Shown here: positions 30,105 through 37,799 of the stretch, in pieces
Numbering within the stretch: position 1 is the stretch's first letter
How the letters are laid out: every line of letters starts with the position of its first letter
Assembly (NCBI GenBank): GCA_021787595.1
Contig: JAJYLQ010000001.1
Coordinates: 186,001 to 250,000, forward strand
Length of the DNA stretch: 64,000 nucleotides
Origin: Chloroflexota bacterium
GTDB lineage: Bacteria; Chloroflexota; Anaerolineae; Anaerolineales; Villigracilaceae
Direction: 5' to 3'
Notes under the pieces: generated by a model
Database searches by the model: none
What the model saw: only the letters and a program-made list of their open reading frames with translations
What the model was told of the DNA's origin: nothing
Position numbers and translations under genes: made by a program

Positions 30105-30156
30105 CACCGCCTTTGCCAATTTCAAGTATAGATTCAGAATCTCGGCGAAGGCGGTG
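30105..30156 (-). terminator. Long hairpin between amidase and membrane-anchored protein genes
   Basis: CACCGCCTTTGCC (30105-30117) pairs with GGCGAAGGCGGTG (30144-30156), one G-U pair, around an inner AGATTC-A-GAATCT hairpin. On the minus strand GTATTTTAG follows, a weak T-tract. It is a terminator or a stable RNA structure between two same-strand genes. Confidence 0.5.
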
Positions 30157-30226
30157 AGTCTGAGAAAAAACTTGGAAAAGGTTTATGCTGCATTATTTAG
30201 GAACAACCTCCTTCTAGGTCGAGCCG

Positions 30227-31597
30227 TTAATGAAACAGATTATCGGCGATGTGCCAAAAATACTGAAGTGTTGGGAAGGAACCCAAATATGCATTCTTTC
30301 TATCATTTGTATGTCCGCTAAAGTAAGGCACAGCTCCTATCTGCGTGACCATTACAACATGCCCAGCCCCATGATTCCTCCCTCCAGCAGGATAGTAACT
30401 ATCCGTTATGAGATCGCCTAACTGTAAGGAACCGGCACTAGCGTATTGAGTAGTCGCACCCCAAGTATTGTCTAGCCAATAAAATAGTCCCTGTGGGCTT
30501 GAACTGTAGCCAGAAACTCTCCAGCCATACGTTCCGGGTGAAGGAGTGAAATTCCAAATGGTGTCTGTTGGAAATCCACCCTGCCTCAGAGCTTGGGATA
30601 TATAATCTGCACAATCATTGCATGTTTGCGTGGTATATGTCCAAACATTTTTGTAGGCAGCAAGTTGATTATAGTAGGAGGTATCCATATAATATGTTCC
30701 GCCATACGTACAAGTTTTGGATACGTTGGCTCCAACATAAGTATAAGCGTAATTACTGGCAGATGTTCGACCGTAGGTAAAACTCGAAGTGACTACTAAA
30801 GGCGATGGCCCTCCATCTGATTTTATGTAATCATCTAGTAATTGTTTCCCCAGAACATCAATCGGTGTATGATACAGTTTATATCCGAACATCCGTGTAA
30901 AGTCGGGCTTTGTCCTGACAGGGCCATCCTTTACCCAAGATACATTGTCAACCCCATTTTCATTGTCAATCTCTCTATCAGTAAATTCGTCTTTAGTAAA
31001 TTGTGGTTGCCCACCTTTCAAACTTATATCAATGCTATGATGTATTCTAAATGTAGTTTCTGCGCCGTTGGAAATTGAATAATTGACTGCATTGGTCGTG
31101 CTTGTGATGTACCGCTCTAGGGCCTGCTTTACATTCTCATTTTCAGTATTAGATATTGCCCAGCGAGCGGCAGGAATCATAGGATAATCATCCGATTGAC
31201 TAAAATTTGGATAACCAAACGTTGTTACTGTTTCCTCCAATTCAATATGAAATGTGTCGGTCGTTGCGATGACTTGAGCAGTTTCCATGGAAAACATTGA
31301 ATTTATGGATATCAGGTTAGTATGCATCCCAATGCTATAGAATTCCCTGTAGTAATTCCTTCGCTCCTGAATTAAAGCAGCCATGGGGCCTGAGTAAAAT
31401 GATGGACGCGAAGTCTCGCCTATATTCAGTTGCTGGCTGTAATCGGCCAGCATTGTTTTTATGTTGTCAGGGACATTGCCAACAGGCAGGACTTGTCGCG
31501 GTCTTGTAAAGCCGCTCGTTATAGTAAAGACAAATGCCGCCAGAAGAAACATCTTTACGAGCGACAAAATGCCTTTGGTCGTTAGGTTGTATTTCAT
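30227..31597 (-). CDS. Exported protein with C-terminal amidase (Amidase_6/NlpC-P60-like) domain
   Basis: A 456-residue exported protein. After a signal peptide (SLVKMFLLAAFVFTITSGFT, about residues 12-31) comes a poorly conserved domain of about 240 residues. Then follows a domain with YYNQLAAYKNVWTYTTQTCNDCADYISQALRQGGFPTD...W. The Cys of CADYISQAL and the His of GAGHVVMVTQIG match the nucleophile and His of the Amidase_6 (DUF-type 'putative amidase') family, which is related to NlpC/P60 peptidases. Such enzymes cut amide bonds in peptides or peptidoglycan stems; the substrate here is unknown. AAAGGAG lies 6 nt before the ATG. The leader is the second copy of the duplicated control region. 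Confidence 0.8.
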   Translation of the reverse strand: MKYNLTTKGILSLVKMFLLAAFVFTITSGFTRPRQVLPVGNVPDNIKTMLADYSQQLNIGETSRPSFYSGPMAALIQERRNYYREFYSIGMHTNLISINSMFSMETAQVIATTDTFHIELEETVTTFGYPNFSQSDDYPMIPAARWAISNTENENVKQALERYITSTTNAVNYSISNGAETTFRIHHSIDISLKGGQPQFTKDEFTDREIDNENGVDNVSWVKDGPVRTKPDFTRMFGYKLYHTPIDVLGKQLLDDYIKSDGGPSPLVVTSSFTYGRTSASNYAYTYVGANVSKTCTYGGTYYMDTSYYNQLAAYKNVWTYTTQTCNDCADYISQALRQGGFPTDTIWNFTPSPGTYGWRVSGYSSSPQGLFYWLDNTWGATTQYASAGSLQLGDLITDSYYPAGGRNHGAGHVVMVTQIGAVPYFSGHTNDRKNAYLGSFPTLQYFWHIADNLFH

Positions 31598-31602
31598 TGC
31601 AA

Positions 31603-31730
31603 ACTCCTTTTGTGGTAGTAGAGAAATGTGTGGCCACCACTTTCACTCTACTCCTTTTGGAGTCGTTTGTCACTGGAATTAATTCTAGTCTTCGACTGGG
31701 AATTATTCGAGGTTGTCAGGCAAATTTTTG
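31603..31730 (-). promoter_or_regulatory. Duplicated leader, copy 2 (between response regulator and amidase)
   Basis: The original-looking copy: it starts within the last codons of the response-regulator gene and runs to the amidase ribosome-binding site. It has the same parts as copy 1: palindrome core GAATTAATTC, -35-like GTGACA, a 17-bp spacer with ACTCC-AAAA-GGAGT and -10-like TAGAGT. The constant parts are more alike than the adjoining coding sequences. Confidence 0.75.
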
Positions 31731-32344
31731 TGTGCCCAAGCCACGGCCGCCTGGCGCGAACGGACTTCCAGTTTTTCCAGAATATTTGTGACATGGTAGG
31801 CAACTGTTTTGGATGTGATTCCTATGGCTTTTGCGATATCCGCGTTGCTCAAGCCCTCCGCCAGCAGCCTCAGGATATCCTGTTCGCGTTTCGTCAGGCT
31901 TTTCCACTTTCGACCGTCGGTCGCCTGCCAGTGGAGCACCCGCCCCATTTGTTCCTGTGTAAAGAGGCTCTCGCCGCCTGCCGCGCGGCGGATGCCAGCG
32001 ATCAGGTCCTCGGCACACTGGCTTTTCGTGAGAAAACCCGCCGCGCCCGCCTCCATCATGCCCACCAGGTAGAAATCGCGGTCGTGCATGGTCAATATAA
32101 GCGTCACGGTTTCGGGGTAATGGGCGCGTGCCCATTCGTGGACTTCGAATGCGGAAAGCCCCGGCATTTTGAGATCGAGCAAGAGAATGTCCGGGTGCAA
32201 TTCTGCGACCATCTTCTGCGCTTCGGTTCCATCCTGCGCTTCGCCGACGGTTTGCATATCCGCGGCCTGTTCGAGGATGGAGCGAATGCCTGAGCGGGCA
32301 ACGGGATGGTCGTCTGCGATCAGGACGGTAATCTTCTCATCCAT
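31703..32344 (-). CDS. NarL/LuxR-family response regulator
   Basis: A 213-residue response regulator. The receiver domain (1-120) has the acidic pair in VLIADDHPVARSGI, the phospho-acceptor Asp in DILLLDLKMPG near residue 55, Thr/Ser of LILTMHD and Lys of FLTKSQ. The GerE/LuxR helix-turn-helix (about 148-205) reads LTKREQDILRLLAEGLSNADIAKAIGITSKTVAYHVTNIL. No sensor kinase gene lies in the window, so it is an orphan here. The ATG at 32344 has GGGAG 4 nt upstream and a TACAAT box about 27 nt before it. It may act on the duplicated leader just downstream (inference). Confidence 0.92.
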   Translation of the reverse strand: MDEKITVLIADDHPVARSGIRSILEQAADMQTVGEAQDGTEAQKMVAELHPDILLLDLKMPGLSAFEVHEWARAHYPETVTLILTMHDRDFYLVGMMEAGAAGFLTKSQCAEDLIAGIRRAAGGESLFTQEQMGRVLHWQATDGRKWKSLTKREQDILRLLAEGLSNADIAKAIGITSKTVAYHVTNILEKLEVRSRQAAVAWAHKNLPDNLE

Positions 32345-32460
32345 TTTCTCTCCCTTGTTTATGAAAAACAATTGTAGCAGCCGGTTGCTGAACACGACTG
32401 TACCAATTTTACCTTATGAAACTACCCCTGGAGGCCGCATTTCATTTCGGTTAACCCTAG

Positions 32461-32466
32461 TATAAT
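32461..32466 (+). promoter_or_regulatory. -10 box directly before yqeY (leaderless candidate)
   Basis: TATAAT is followed by exactly 7 nt and the ATG at 32474, so transcription should begin at or next to the start codon. No clear -35 is seen. Confidence 0.6.
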
Positions 32467-32473
32467 GATCCCC

Positions 32474-32920
32474 ATGGACATCAAAACTCAACTGACCGAA
32501 GCCATGAAGCAGGCCATGAAATCCCGCGACGAAGTCGGCAAGCGGACGACGCGCATGGCGCTGGCAAACATCAAACAAGCGGAAGTGGATAAGCAGATCA
32601 CGCTCGACGATGCGGCGGTCATCTCGTTATTGCAGAAGGAGATCAGGAATCGCCGCGAGGCCGTGGAGGAGGCAAAGAGGGCCAACCGCCCCGATTTGAT
32701 CGCGGACAACGAAGCTGAGATCAAAGTGATCGAAGCCTTCCTGCCAAAAGCCATGAGCACGGACGAACTGCGCGCGCTGGCGCAGGCCGCGATTGCCGAG
32801 ACGGGCGCGGCCTCGCAATCCGACATGGGCAAGGTGATGAAGGCGCTGATGCCCAGGGTCGCGGGACGCGCCGCGGGCGATCAGGTCAGTGCGGTGGTGA
32901 AGGAATTGCTGACGAAGTAG
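32474..32920 (+). CDS. GatB/YqeY domain-containing protein
   Basis: A 148-residue YqeY-type protein, homologous to the C-terminal tRNA-binding tail of GatB. The pattern MDIKTQLTEAMKQAMKSRDEVGKRTTRMALANIKQAE opens the helical N-terminal half (in pieces), and SDMGKVMKALMPRVAGRAAGDQVSAVV is the conserved end. The stand-alone protein's task is unknown; binding to tRNA or the amidotransferase is assumed by homology. An ATG at 32465 is in frame but lies inside the -10 box, so 32474 is preferred. It is followed by a 76-bp gap with a GAACCGCGA/TCGCGGTT hairpin before pgpH. Confidence 0.9.
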   Translation: MDIKTQLTEAMKQAMKSRDEVGKRTTRMALANIKQAEVDKQITLDDAAVISLLQKEIRNRREAVEEAKRANRPDLIADNEAEIKVIEAFLPKAMSTDELRALAQAAIAETGAASQSDMGKVMKALMPRVAGRAAGDQVSAVVKELLTK

Positions 32921-32996
32921 AACCGCCGCATCGAACCGCGAGGATCGCCGGGAGCGCAATGCGCCTCGCCGCAGGCTTCGCGGTTATTATTTTATT

Positions 32997-35123
32997 ATGG
33001 TCGAACGTCCTCTCGTTTCAAGACAGATTCACGCCCTGCAAATCTTTCTTCTGATCGCGGTCGCGATCGTGTCGTTCGCCGCGCTGACCTCGCCGTTGAG
33101 TCTCCGCCCGGCGGCGCTACCGCTCAAAGTCGGTGACGTCGCGCCGCGGGCGCTGCAGGCCCCCTACGATTTCGAATATGTGAGCCAGGTGCGGACGACG
33201 GAAATGCGGGACATTGCCGAGAAGGCGGTTCAACCCGTTTACACGGATCCTGACCCGGTCATCGCGCGCCAGCAGATTGACCGGCTCGATGCCACTCTCC
33301 AGCACATTTCCCTGATCCGGGCCGATACCACAACGACCCCTGCCCAACAGCAATCGGAACTGGCCTCGTTGAGTGATATTACCCTGAGCGCGGATGGCAT
33401 CCAGCAAATTCTGTCCATGCCGGACACGCGCTGGAACGCCGTTCAGAGGGAAGCTTTACGCGTGCTGGAGCAGGTGATGCGTACTCCGATCCGCACCGAC
33501 ATGCTCGACTCGGTCAAGGCAGGCATTCCTTCGCAAGTCAGCCTGGCGCTCAGCGAACAGGACGCGGAGTTGACCGCGGCATTCGTCAGCGCATTCGTGA
33601 TCCCCAACAGCCAGTACAGCGCCGATTTGACGGCAGCCGCTCAAAAGTCCGCGCGTGATGCGGTGGCGCCTGTCGTGCAATCCTATAAAGCGGGCGAGAC
33701 GATTGTGGCGAACGGCGAGATCGTCACGCCGGCAGACATGGAAGCTTTGGAACAATTCGGTTTGATCCGTTCGGACCAGCCGCTGGAAACGTATCTTGGC
33801 GCAGGCGCGGTAACGCTGCTAATGGTCACTTTTCTTGGCCTTTATTTCGCGCGCCGGCAGCGCGTCCTGTTTTTATCCGAGCCGCGCAGTTTGCTGATCC
33901 TGATTTATCTCTTTCTGGGTTTCGTCGCCGGCGCACGTCTGGTCATTCCCAACCGCGCGATCCTTCCCTATGTCTATCCCCTGCCCGCCTTTGGACTTTT
34001 GCTTGCAACATTATTTGGAACAGAGACCAGTGTGATCTTTTCTTTCGCGGCGTGCCTGCTGGCAACCTATGGCCTGCCCAACACGCTGGAATTGATGACG
34101 TTTTATTTGCTGTCCACTTTATGCGGCGTGTTGATGCTTGGGCCGGCGCGCCGTTTCTGGGCGTTCTTTCGCAGCGGATTGATCGTAGGCGGTGCGGGCA
34201 TTGCCGCGCTCCTGGCGTATCGTTTGCCGTCCGCTTCGATTGACTGGATCGGCCTGGCGACGCTGGCAGGCGCGGCACTGCTCAACGGCATTGCTTCCGC
34301 CAGCCTTGCGCTGCTGCTGCAATATCTGCTGGCGCAATTCCTCGGCCTGCCCACAGCTCTTCAGCTTATCGAGATTTCCCGCCCGGATTTTCCGCTTCTG
34401 CAAATGTTCCTGCGCAACGCGCCGGGAACCTACCAGCACAGTTTGCAGGTTTCCAACCTGGCCGAACAGGCCGCGGAAAAGATCGGCGCAGATACGCTGC
34501 TGACGCGCGTCGGCGCGCTTTTCCACGACATCGGCAAGGCCGCGGATGCTTCGTTCTTCATCGAGAACCAGGCACCCGGCCATATCAATACGCATACCGA
34601 CATTACACCGGAGGAAGCCGCGGAAAAGATCATCGGGCACGTTCACGCGGGAGTCAAACTGGCGCATAGATACCGCCTGCCGCGCCGCATTGACGACTTT
34701 ATCCTCGAGCATCACGGCACGATGCTGACGCGTTATCAATACAACCAGGCGCTCGAAAAGGCAGGCGGCGACGCGTCGAAGGTGGATATCGAAAAATTCC
34801 GCTACCCGGGGCCGCGTCCGCGTTCGCGCGAGACGGCCCTGTTGATGCTGGCTGATTCCGTCGAAGCGCGGGCCCGCGCCGAAGCGCCTGAAAACGAGGA
34901 AGGTTTGCGGGCGATCGTTGCCTCTGTGATCGAGCGCGCACAAAAGGAAGGCCAGCTCGATAACACGCAGCTGACCCTGCGCGACCTGAGCCTTGCCACC
35001 GATTCGTTCGTCGGCGCCTTGCGCGGCACCTATCATCCGCGCATTCAATATCCATCCGCCGAACCCCCGCCGGCTTCCGCACCGGCGCTGACCACGCCGC
35101 TCAAAGAAGATAAGTCCAAATGA
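32997..35123 (+). CDS. pgpH: Cyclic-di-AMP phosphodiesterase, 7TM-HD (PgpH type)
   Basis: A 708-residue membrane protein. After one membrane helix (about 15-35) comes an extracellular 7TMR-HDED domain (to about 265; VRTTEMRDIAEKAVQPVYTD is typical). Then there are seven membrane helices (about 270-460), followed by a cytosolic HD domain. The metal-site motif is LFHDIGKAADASFF near residue 511, with NAPGTYQHSLQVSNLAEQAA before it and EHHGTMLTRYQY after it. By family it hydrolyses c-di-AMP to pApA. The next gene, ybeY, overlaps by 4 bp (ATGA), matching the widespread pgpH-ybeY-dgkA order. A TATTAT lies 6 nt before the ATG, so it may have its own leaderless promoter. Confidence 0.93.
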   Translation: MVERPLVSRQIHALQIFLLIAVAIVSFAALTSPLSLRPAALPLKVGDVAPRALQAPYDFEYVSQVRTTEMRDIAEKAVQPVYTDPDPVIARQQIDRLDATLQHISLIRADTTTTPAQQQSELASLSDITLSADGIQQILSMPDTRWNAVQREALRVLEQVMRTPIRTDMLDSVKAGIPSQVSLALSEQDAELTAAFVSAFVIPNSQYSADLTAAAQKSARDAVAPVVQSYKAGETIVANGEIVTPADMEALEQFGLIRSDQPLETYLGAGAVTLLMVTFLGLYFARRQRVLFLSEPRSLLILIYLFLGFVAGARLVIPNRAILPYVYPLPAFGLLLATLFGTETSVIFSFAACLLATYGLPNTLELMTFYLLSTLCGVLMLGPARRFWAFFRSGLIVGGAGIAALLAYRLPSASIDWIGLATLAGAALLNGIASASLALLLQYLLAQFLGLPTALQLIEISRPDFPLLQMFLRNAPGTYQHSLQVSNLAEQAAEKIGADTLLTRVGALFHDIGKAADASFFIENQAPGHINTHTDITPEEAAEKIIGHVHAGVKLAHRYRLPRRIDDFILEHHGTMLTRYQYNQALEKAGGDASKVDIEKFRYPGPRPRSRETALLMLADSVEARARAEAPENEEGLRAIVASVIERAQKEGQLDNTQLTLRDLSLATDSFVGALRGTYHPRIQYPSAEPPPASAPALTTPLKEDKSK

Positions 35124-35569
35124 TCCATATCGAATCTTCGAGCGAATTTGGAACCGTTGGATCGAATTTGATCGGGAGGGCGGCGCAGGCGGCTCTCGAA
35201 CACCAAGCTGCGGAGGGCGACATCACAGTTGTTTTGACGGACGACGCGCAGCTGCATGAACTAAACCGCGACTATCTCGGAGTCGACGCGCCGACCGATG
35301 TGCTGTCCTTTCCCGCCTCCGAAACGGATCCGGAAACGGGCGCGCCCTACCTGGGCGATATCCTCATCTCCATCCCCCGCGCCGGGACGCAGGCGCTCGC
35401 CGCGGGCCATCCGCTCGAATCAGAAGTCCAACTGCTGGTTGTGCATGGCGTATTGCATTTGCTTGGATACGATCACGCGGAGCCGGAGGAGAAATCAAAG
35501 ATGTGGAAAGCGCAGGATGAGACTCTGAAATTGCTGGGCTTGGAGAAAATCCAAATCCGCGAGGAATAA
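35120..35569 (+). CDS. ybeY: Endoribonuclease YbeY (rRNA maturation)
   Basis: A 149-residue zinc-dependent endoribonuclease involved in maturing the 3' end of 16S rRNA and in ribosome quality control. The zinc site HGVLHLLGYDH (H-x3-H-x5-H, about residues 108-118) is complete. LNRDYLGVDAPTDVLSFP is the other conserved block. The start codon overlaps the stop of pgpH (ATGA), so the two are coupled. Length is typical. Confidence 0.95.
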   Translation: MIHIESSSEFGTVGSNLIGRAAQAALEHQAAEGDITVVLTDDAQLHELNRDYLGVDAPTDVLSFPASETDPETGAPYLGDILISIPRAGTQALAAGHPLESEVQLLVVHGVLHLLGYDHAEPEEKSKMWKAQDETLKLLGLEKIQIREE

Positions 35570-35572
35570 TCG

Positions 35573-35631
35573 CCAATTACCAATCACGGATTGTGCAATT
35601 GGTGATTGGTAATTCGTCATTGGTAATTTGA
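35573..35631. repeat. AT-rich palindromic repeat (AATTACCAATCA / TGATTGGTAATT)
   Basis: AATTACCAATCACGGATT and AATTGGTGATTGGTAATTCG lie inverted, followed by a third ATTGGTAATTTG. They fill the gap between ybeY and the dgkA-like gene. The word GGTAATTGGTGATTAG at 11422-11437 belongs to the same type. Confidence 0.65.
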
Positions 35632-36018
35632 ATGTGGAACTTTCTTAAGACCCGCGCTCATTCTTTTCGCCACGCGTTCAACGGCTGGTGGTATGCGCTT
35701 CGCACGCAGCGAAATGCGTGGATCCACGCCGTCATCGCGACGCTCGTATTCATCGTGTCGGCATGGCTCGGGATTTCGCGGCAGGAATGGGCAATCATTA
35801 TTTTGACAGCCACGATGGTCTTTGCGGCGGAATTCATCAACACCGCCATCGAGGCGGTCGTGGATTTGGCCAGCCCGGAAAAACATCCGCTTGCCAAAGT
35901 CGGCAAGGATGTCGGCGCGGCCGCGGTGCTGGTCGCCGCACTGGCCGCCATATTGATTGGACTGTTGATTTTGGGCCCACCCCTATGGGAAAAGTTGAGT
36001 TCGTTTTTTAATCACTGA
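35632..36018 (+). CDS. Diacylglycerol/undecaprenol kinase family protein (DgkA type)
   Basis: A 128-residue membrane kinase. The core AAEFINTAIEAVVDLASPEKHPLAKVGKDVGAAAVLVAALAA (seen in pieces) shows the catalytic Glu of 'EFINTAIE' and the KxxKD(V/I)GAAAV motif. Three hydrophobic helices are present. Gram-positive-type members phosphorylate undecaprenol; E. coli's acts on diacylglycerol. Which lipid is used here is not clear. The gene follows ybeY and a palindromic repeat. Confidence 0.9.
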   Translation: MWNFLKTRAHSFRHAFNGWWYALRTQRNAWIHAVIATLVFIVSAWLGISRQEWAIIILTATMVFAAEFINTAIEAVVDLASPEKHPLAKVGKDVGAAAVLVAALAAILIGLLILGPPLWEKLSSFFNH

Positions 36019-36075
36019 GGCCACGAAGGAACGCAAAGGAAAACACTTGGTGCGCCTTCGTGTCCTTTGTGGTGA
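36019..36075. repeat. Dispersed palindromic repeat, family C (CCACGAAGG / CCTTCGTGTCC)
   Basis: GGCCACGAAGGAACGCAAAG ... TGCGCCTTCGTGTCCTTTG(TGGTG) is an imperfect palindrome, found again at 44714-44792 and 62787-62862. It ends 2 bp before the ribosome-binding site of the next gene. Confidence 0.7.
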
Positions 36076-36088
36076 GAAGGAGAGAGTC

Positions 36089-36943
36089 ATGACTTTATCA
36101 TTTCGTTTCGGCACCGTCGGTTCGCCGATTGGCACACCCAAGAAACCGGGCGGATCGGCTGGCGCGATCCAGTTCAGCAAATCCATCGGATTGAAAGCAT
36201 TTGAACTCGGCTGGGTTCAATCTGTGAGAGTCTCTGAAGAAACGTGCGCGGCGATCCAAAAAATTTCGGGTGAAGAAGATGTGGCAGTCAGTGTCCACGC
36301 GCCGTATTTTATCAATTTGAACGCGACCGATGAAGAGTGGCCGAAGTCCCGCAAGCGTCTGATGGACGCCGCGCATTATGGAAATCTTGCTGGCGCGACG
36401 GATATTATTTTTCATCCCGGTTCCTATTTTGAGAATCCGCCTGCCAAAGTGTTGAAGATCGCTATCCCGCGCCTGAAAGGTTGCGCGGATGAACTTCGTA
36501 AAGCGGGCAACCCGGTCATCCTCCGGCCTGAGACGATGGGAAAATCCGCCATGCTCGGTTCATTCGAGGACACACTCGAAATGTCGAAGGCCATCGAAGG
36601 TGTGTTGCCGTGCCTTGACTTTGCCCACTTGCACGCACGCCCCGGCGACGGAACGATGAACAGTTACGAGGAATGGTCCGCTTTATTGAAGGCGTATGAA
36701 AAGGCGCTGGGGAAAGCCGCATTGAAAAAGATGCACATCCATCTTTCGGGAATCGAATATGGCCCGAAAGGCGAGAAGAATCATCTGAAGCTGAAAAAAG
36801 CGGACTTGGATTTGAAAGCTTTATTCCGCGCCTTGTACGATCACGGTTGTGCGGGGCGGATCTTATGCGAGAGTCCCATCATGGAAGAAGATTCACTTAA
36901 TATGAAAAAAGCGTGGATGAAAGTAAGCGGCGAAAAGGAATAA
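36089..36943 (+). CDS. AP endonuclease family 2/TIM-barrel protein (endonuclease IV-like)
   Basis: A 284-residue TIM-barrel protein of the xylose-isomerase-like fold. SVHAPYFINLNATDEEW, DIIFHPGSYF, VILRPETMGKSAMLG, LDFAHLHARPGDG and KKMHIHLSGIEYG place the zinc-binding His, Glu and Asp residues in the order of endonuclease IV (Nfo), which cuts DNA at abasic sites. The N-terminus is a little shorter than in E. coli Nfo and the AP site contacts cannot be judged. AAGGAG lies 7 nt before the ATG at 36089, after a family C palindrome. Endonuclease IV is the likeliest call; a sugar isomerase is the alternative. Confidence 0.8.
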   Translation: MTLSFRFGTVGSPIGTPKKPGGSAGAIQFSKSIGLKAFELGWVQSVRVSEETCAAIQKISGEEDVAVSVHAPYFINLNATDEEWPKSRKRLMDAAHYGNLAGATDIIFHPGSYFENPPAKVLKIAIPRLKGCADELRKAGNPVILRPETMGKSAMLGSFEDTLEMSKAIEGVLPCLDFAHLHARPGDGTMNSYEEWSALLKAYEKALGKAALKKMHIHLSGIEYGPKGEKNHLKLKKADLDLKALFRALYDHGCAGRILCESPIMEEDSLNMKKAWMKVSGEKE

Positions 36944-36994
36944 AACTAAAGATATCGTTTCGCACGAATCCAGTCGTCAGTTCTCTTCAAACGA

Positions 36995-37237
36995 CTATTC
37001 CCCTTTTGGGGGTATCCAGTCCATCGCGATACGCCATTCGCTTCTCAAGACAGCCGCATAAATCTCGCCAGCTTTGGCAGAACCGTTGGTCGCATCGAGA
37101 ATCGCCTGCGAACGCGCGGCGCGAGCCGTCAACCCTCGCCGGCGTGCGACTTCGCCAAGCATTTGCCATTTCCCGCTGGTCATCTTGCGCAGAACGACAA
37201 ATCCTGGTGCGTGAACCCGCCTGCCTTTTGCGTTCAT
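36995..37237 (-). CDS. Small conserved-looking protein (80 residues) of unknown function
   Basis: From the ATG at 37237, with a textbook AGGAG 7 nt upstream, an 80-residue protein runs: MNAKGRRVHAPGFVVLRKM, then SGKWQMLGEVARRRGLTARAARSQAI and AGEIYAAVLRSEWRIAMDW. The 'ARxxGLTARAARxxAI' segment looks like a small nucleic-acid-binding helix and is remembered from other Chloroflexota proteins of unknown role, without a name. Much longer frames that reach 37417 have no start signal. The 120-bp upstream region has no clear promoter. Confidence 0.6.
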   Translation of the reverse strand: MNAKGRRVHAPGFVVLRKMTSGKWQMLGEVARRRGLTARAARSQAILDATNGSAKAGEIYAAVLRSEWRIAMDWIPPKGE

Positions 37238-37358
37238 GGAAAAACTCCTGTCCGATTTCCGATAAAGTTGCTTTGCAAGACAAAAAGTGAAGCCTGCGGA
37301 TATCAATCTAATCTGTGCGTAAAGTTCGACCCGCGGCGTACCAATATCGTATGGTGCT

Positions 37359-37787
37359 TTATCGCTGAAGGATAACCTTCGATGTCTCGGCATTGACCGG
37401 CGCGGAGGTATGTTCATGAATGATCTTCCATGTACCGTCTTTTTGCTTCAGTACCCATGTCAGCCGATTTTGCATTGCACGCAATTCCTTGCCTTCAGCC
37501 GACACACCTTTGTAAGTGATAAACCCATGTGCCATTGCGAGCTTGTCTGTCGCTGATATTTCAACATTATCTACTTCGACATCCACTCGATCCGTACCTA
37601 GTGAATTGAACCAGTCCATTACCATTCCGCGCCATGCCTCGATGCCGTTATACGACCATTTTTCCCACAGGTCGAAGACGCGCACTTCTTGATCGTACAA
37701 ACTTACAAACGCGTCCACATCTTTTGCAAATACGGCGGATTTGTAGGCATCCAGAACTTGCATGACCGTTTTTTCAAGTTCGTTCAT
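37359..37787 (-). CDS. NTF2-like (SnoaL/DUF4440) protein
   Basis: A 142-residue cone-shaped NTF2-fold protein. It opens LEKTVMQVLDAYKSAVFAKDVDAFVSLYDQEVRVFD, with the helix pair and first strand of DUF4440/SnoaL-like proteins, and ends with strands LTWVLKQKDGTWKIIHEHTSAPV, where the conserved WKI-HEH stretch is typical. Family members serve as ketosteroid-isomerase-like enzymes or as binding proteins; the ligand is unknown. The gene begins 12 bp after the stop of the ABC permease gene and may be the last gene of that operon. Confidence 0.88.
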   Translation of the reverse strand: MNELEKTVMQVLDAYKSAVFAKDVDAFVSLYDQEVRVFDLWEKWSYNGIEAWRGMVMDWFNSLGTDRVDVEVDNVEISATDKLAMAHGFITYKGVSAEGKELRAMQNRLTWVLKQKDGTWKIIHEHTSAPVNAETSKVILQR

Positions 37788-37799
37788 TTGTGTTTCCTT

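Noticed and set aside
34119-35048. A 309-residue minus-strand frame opposite pgpH
   Set aside because: It lies entirely inside the HD domain gene on the opposite strand. It is rich in Arg and Gln with no recognised domain and has no start signal.
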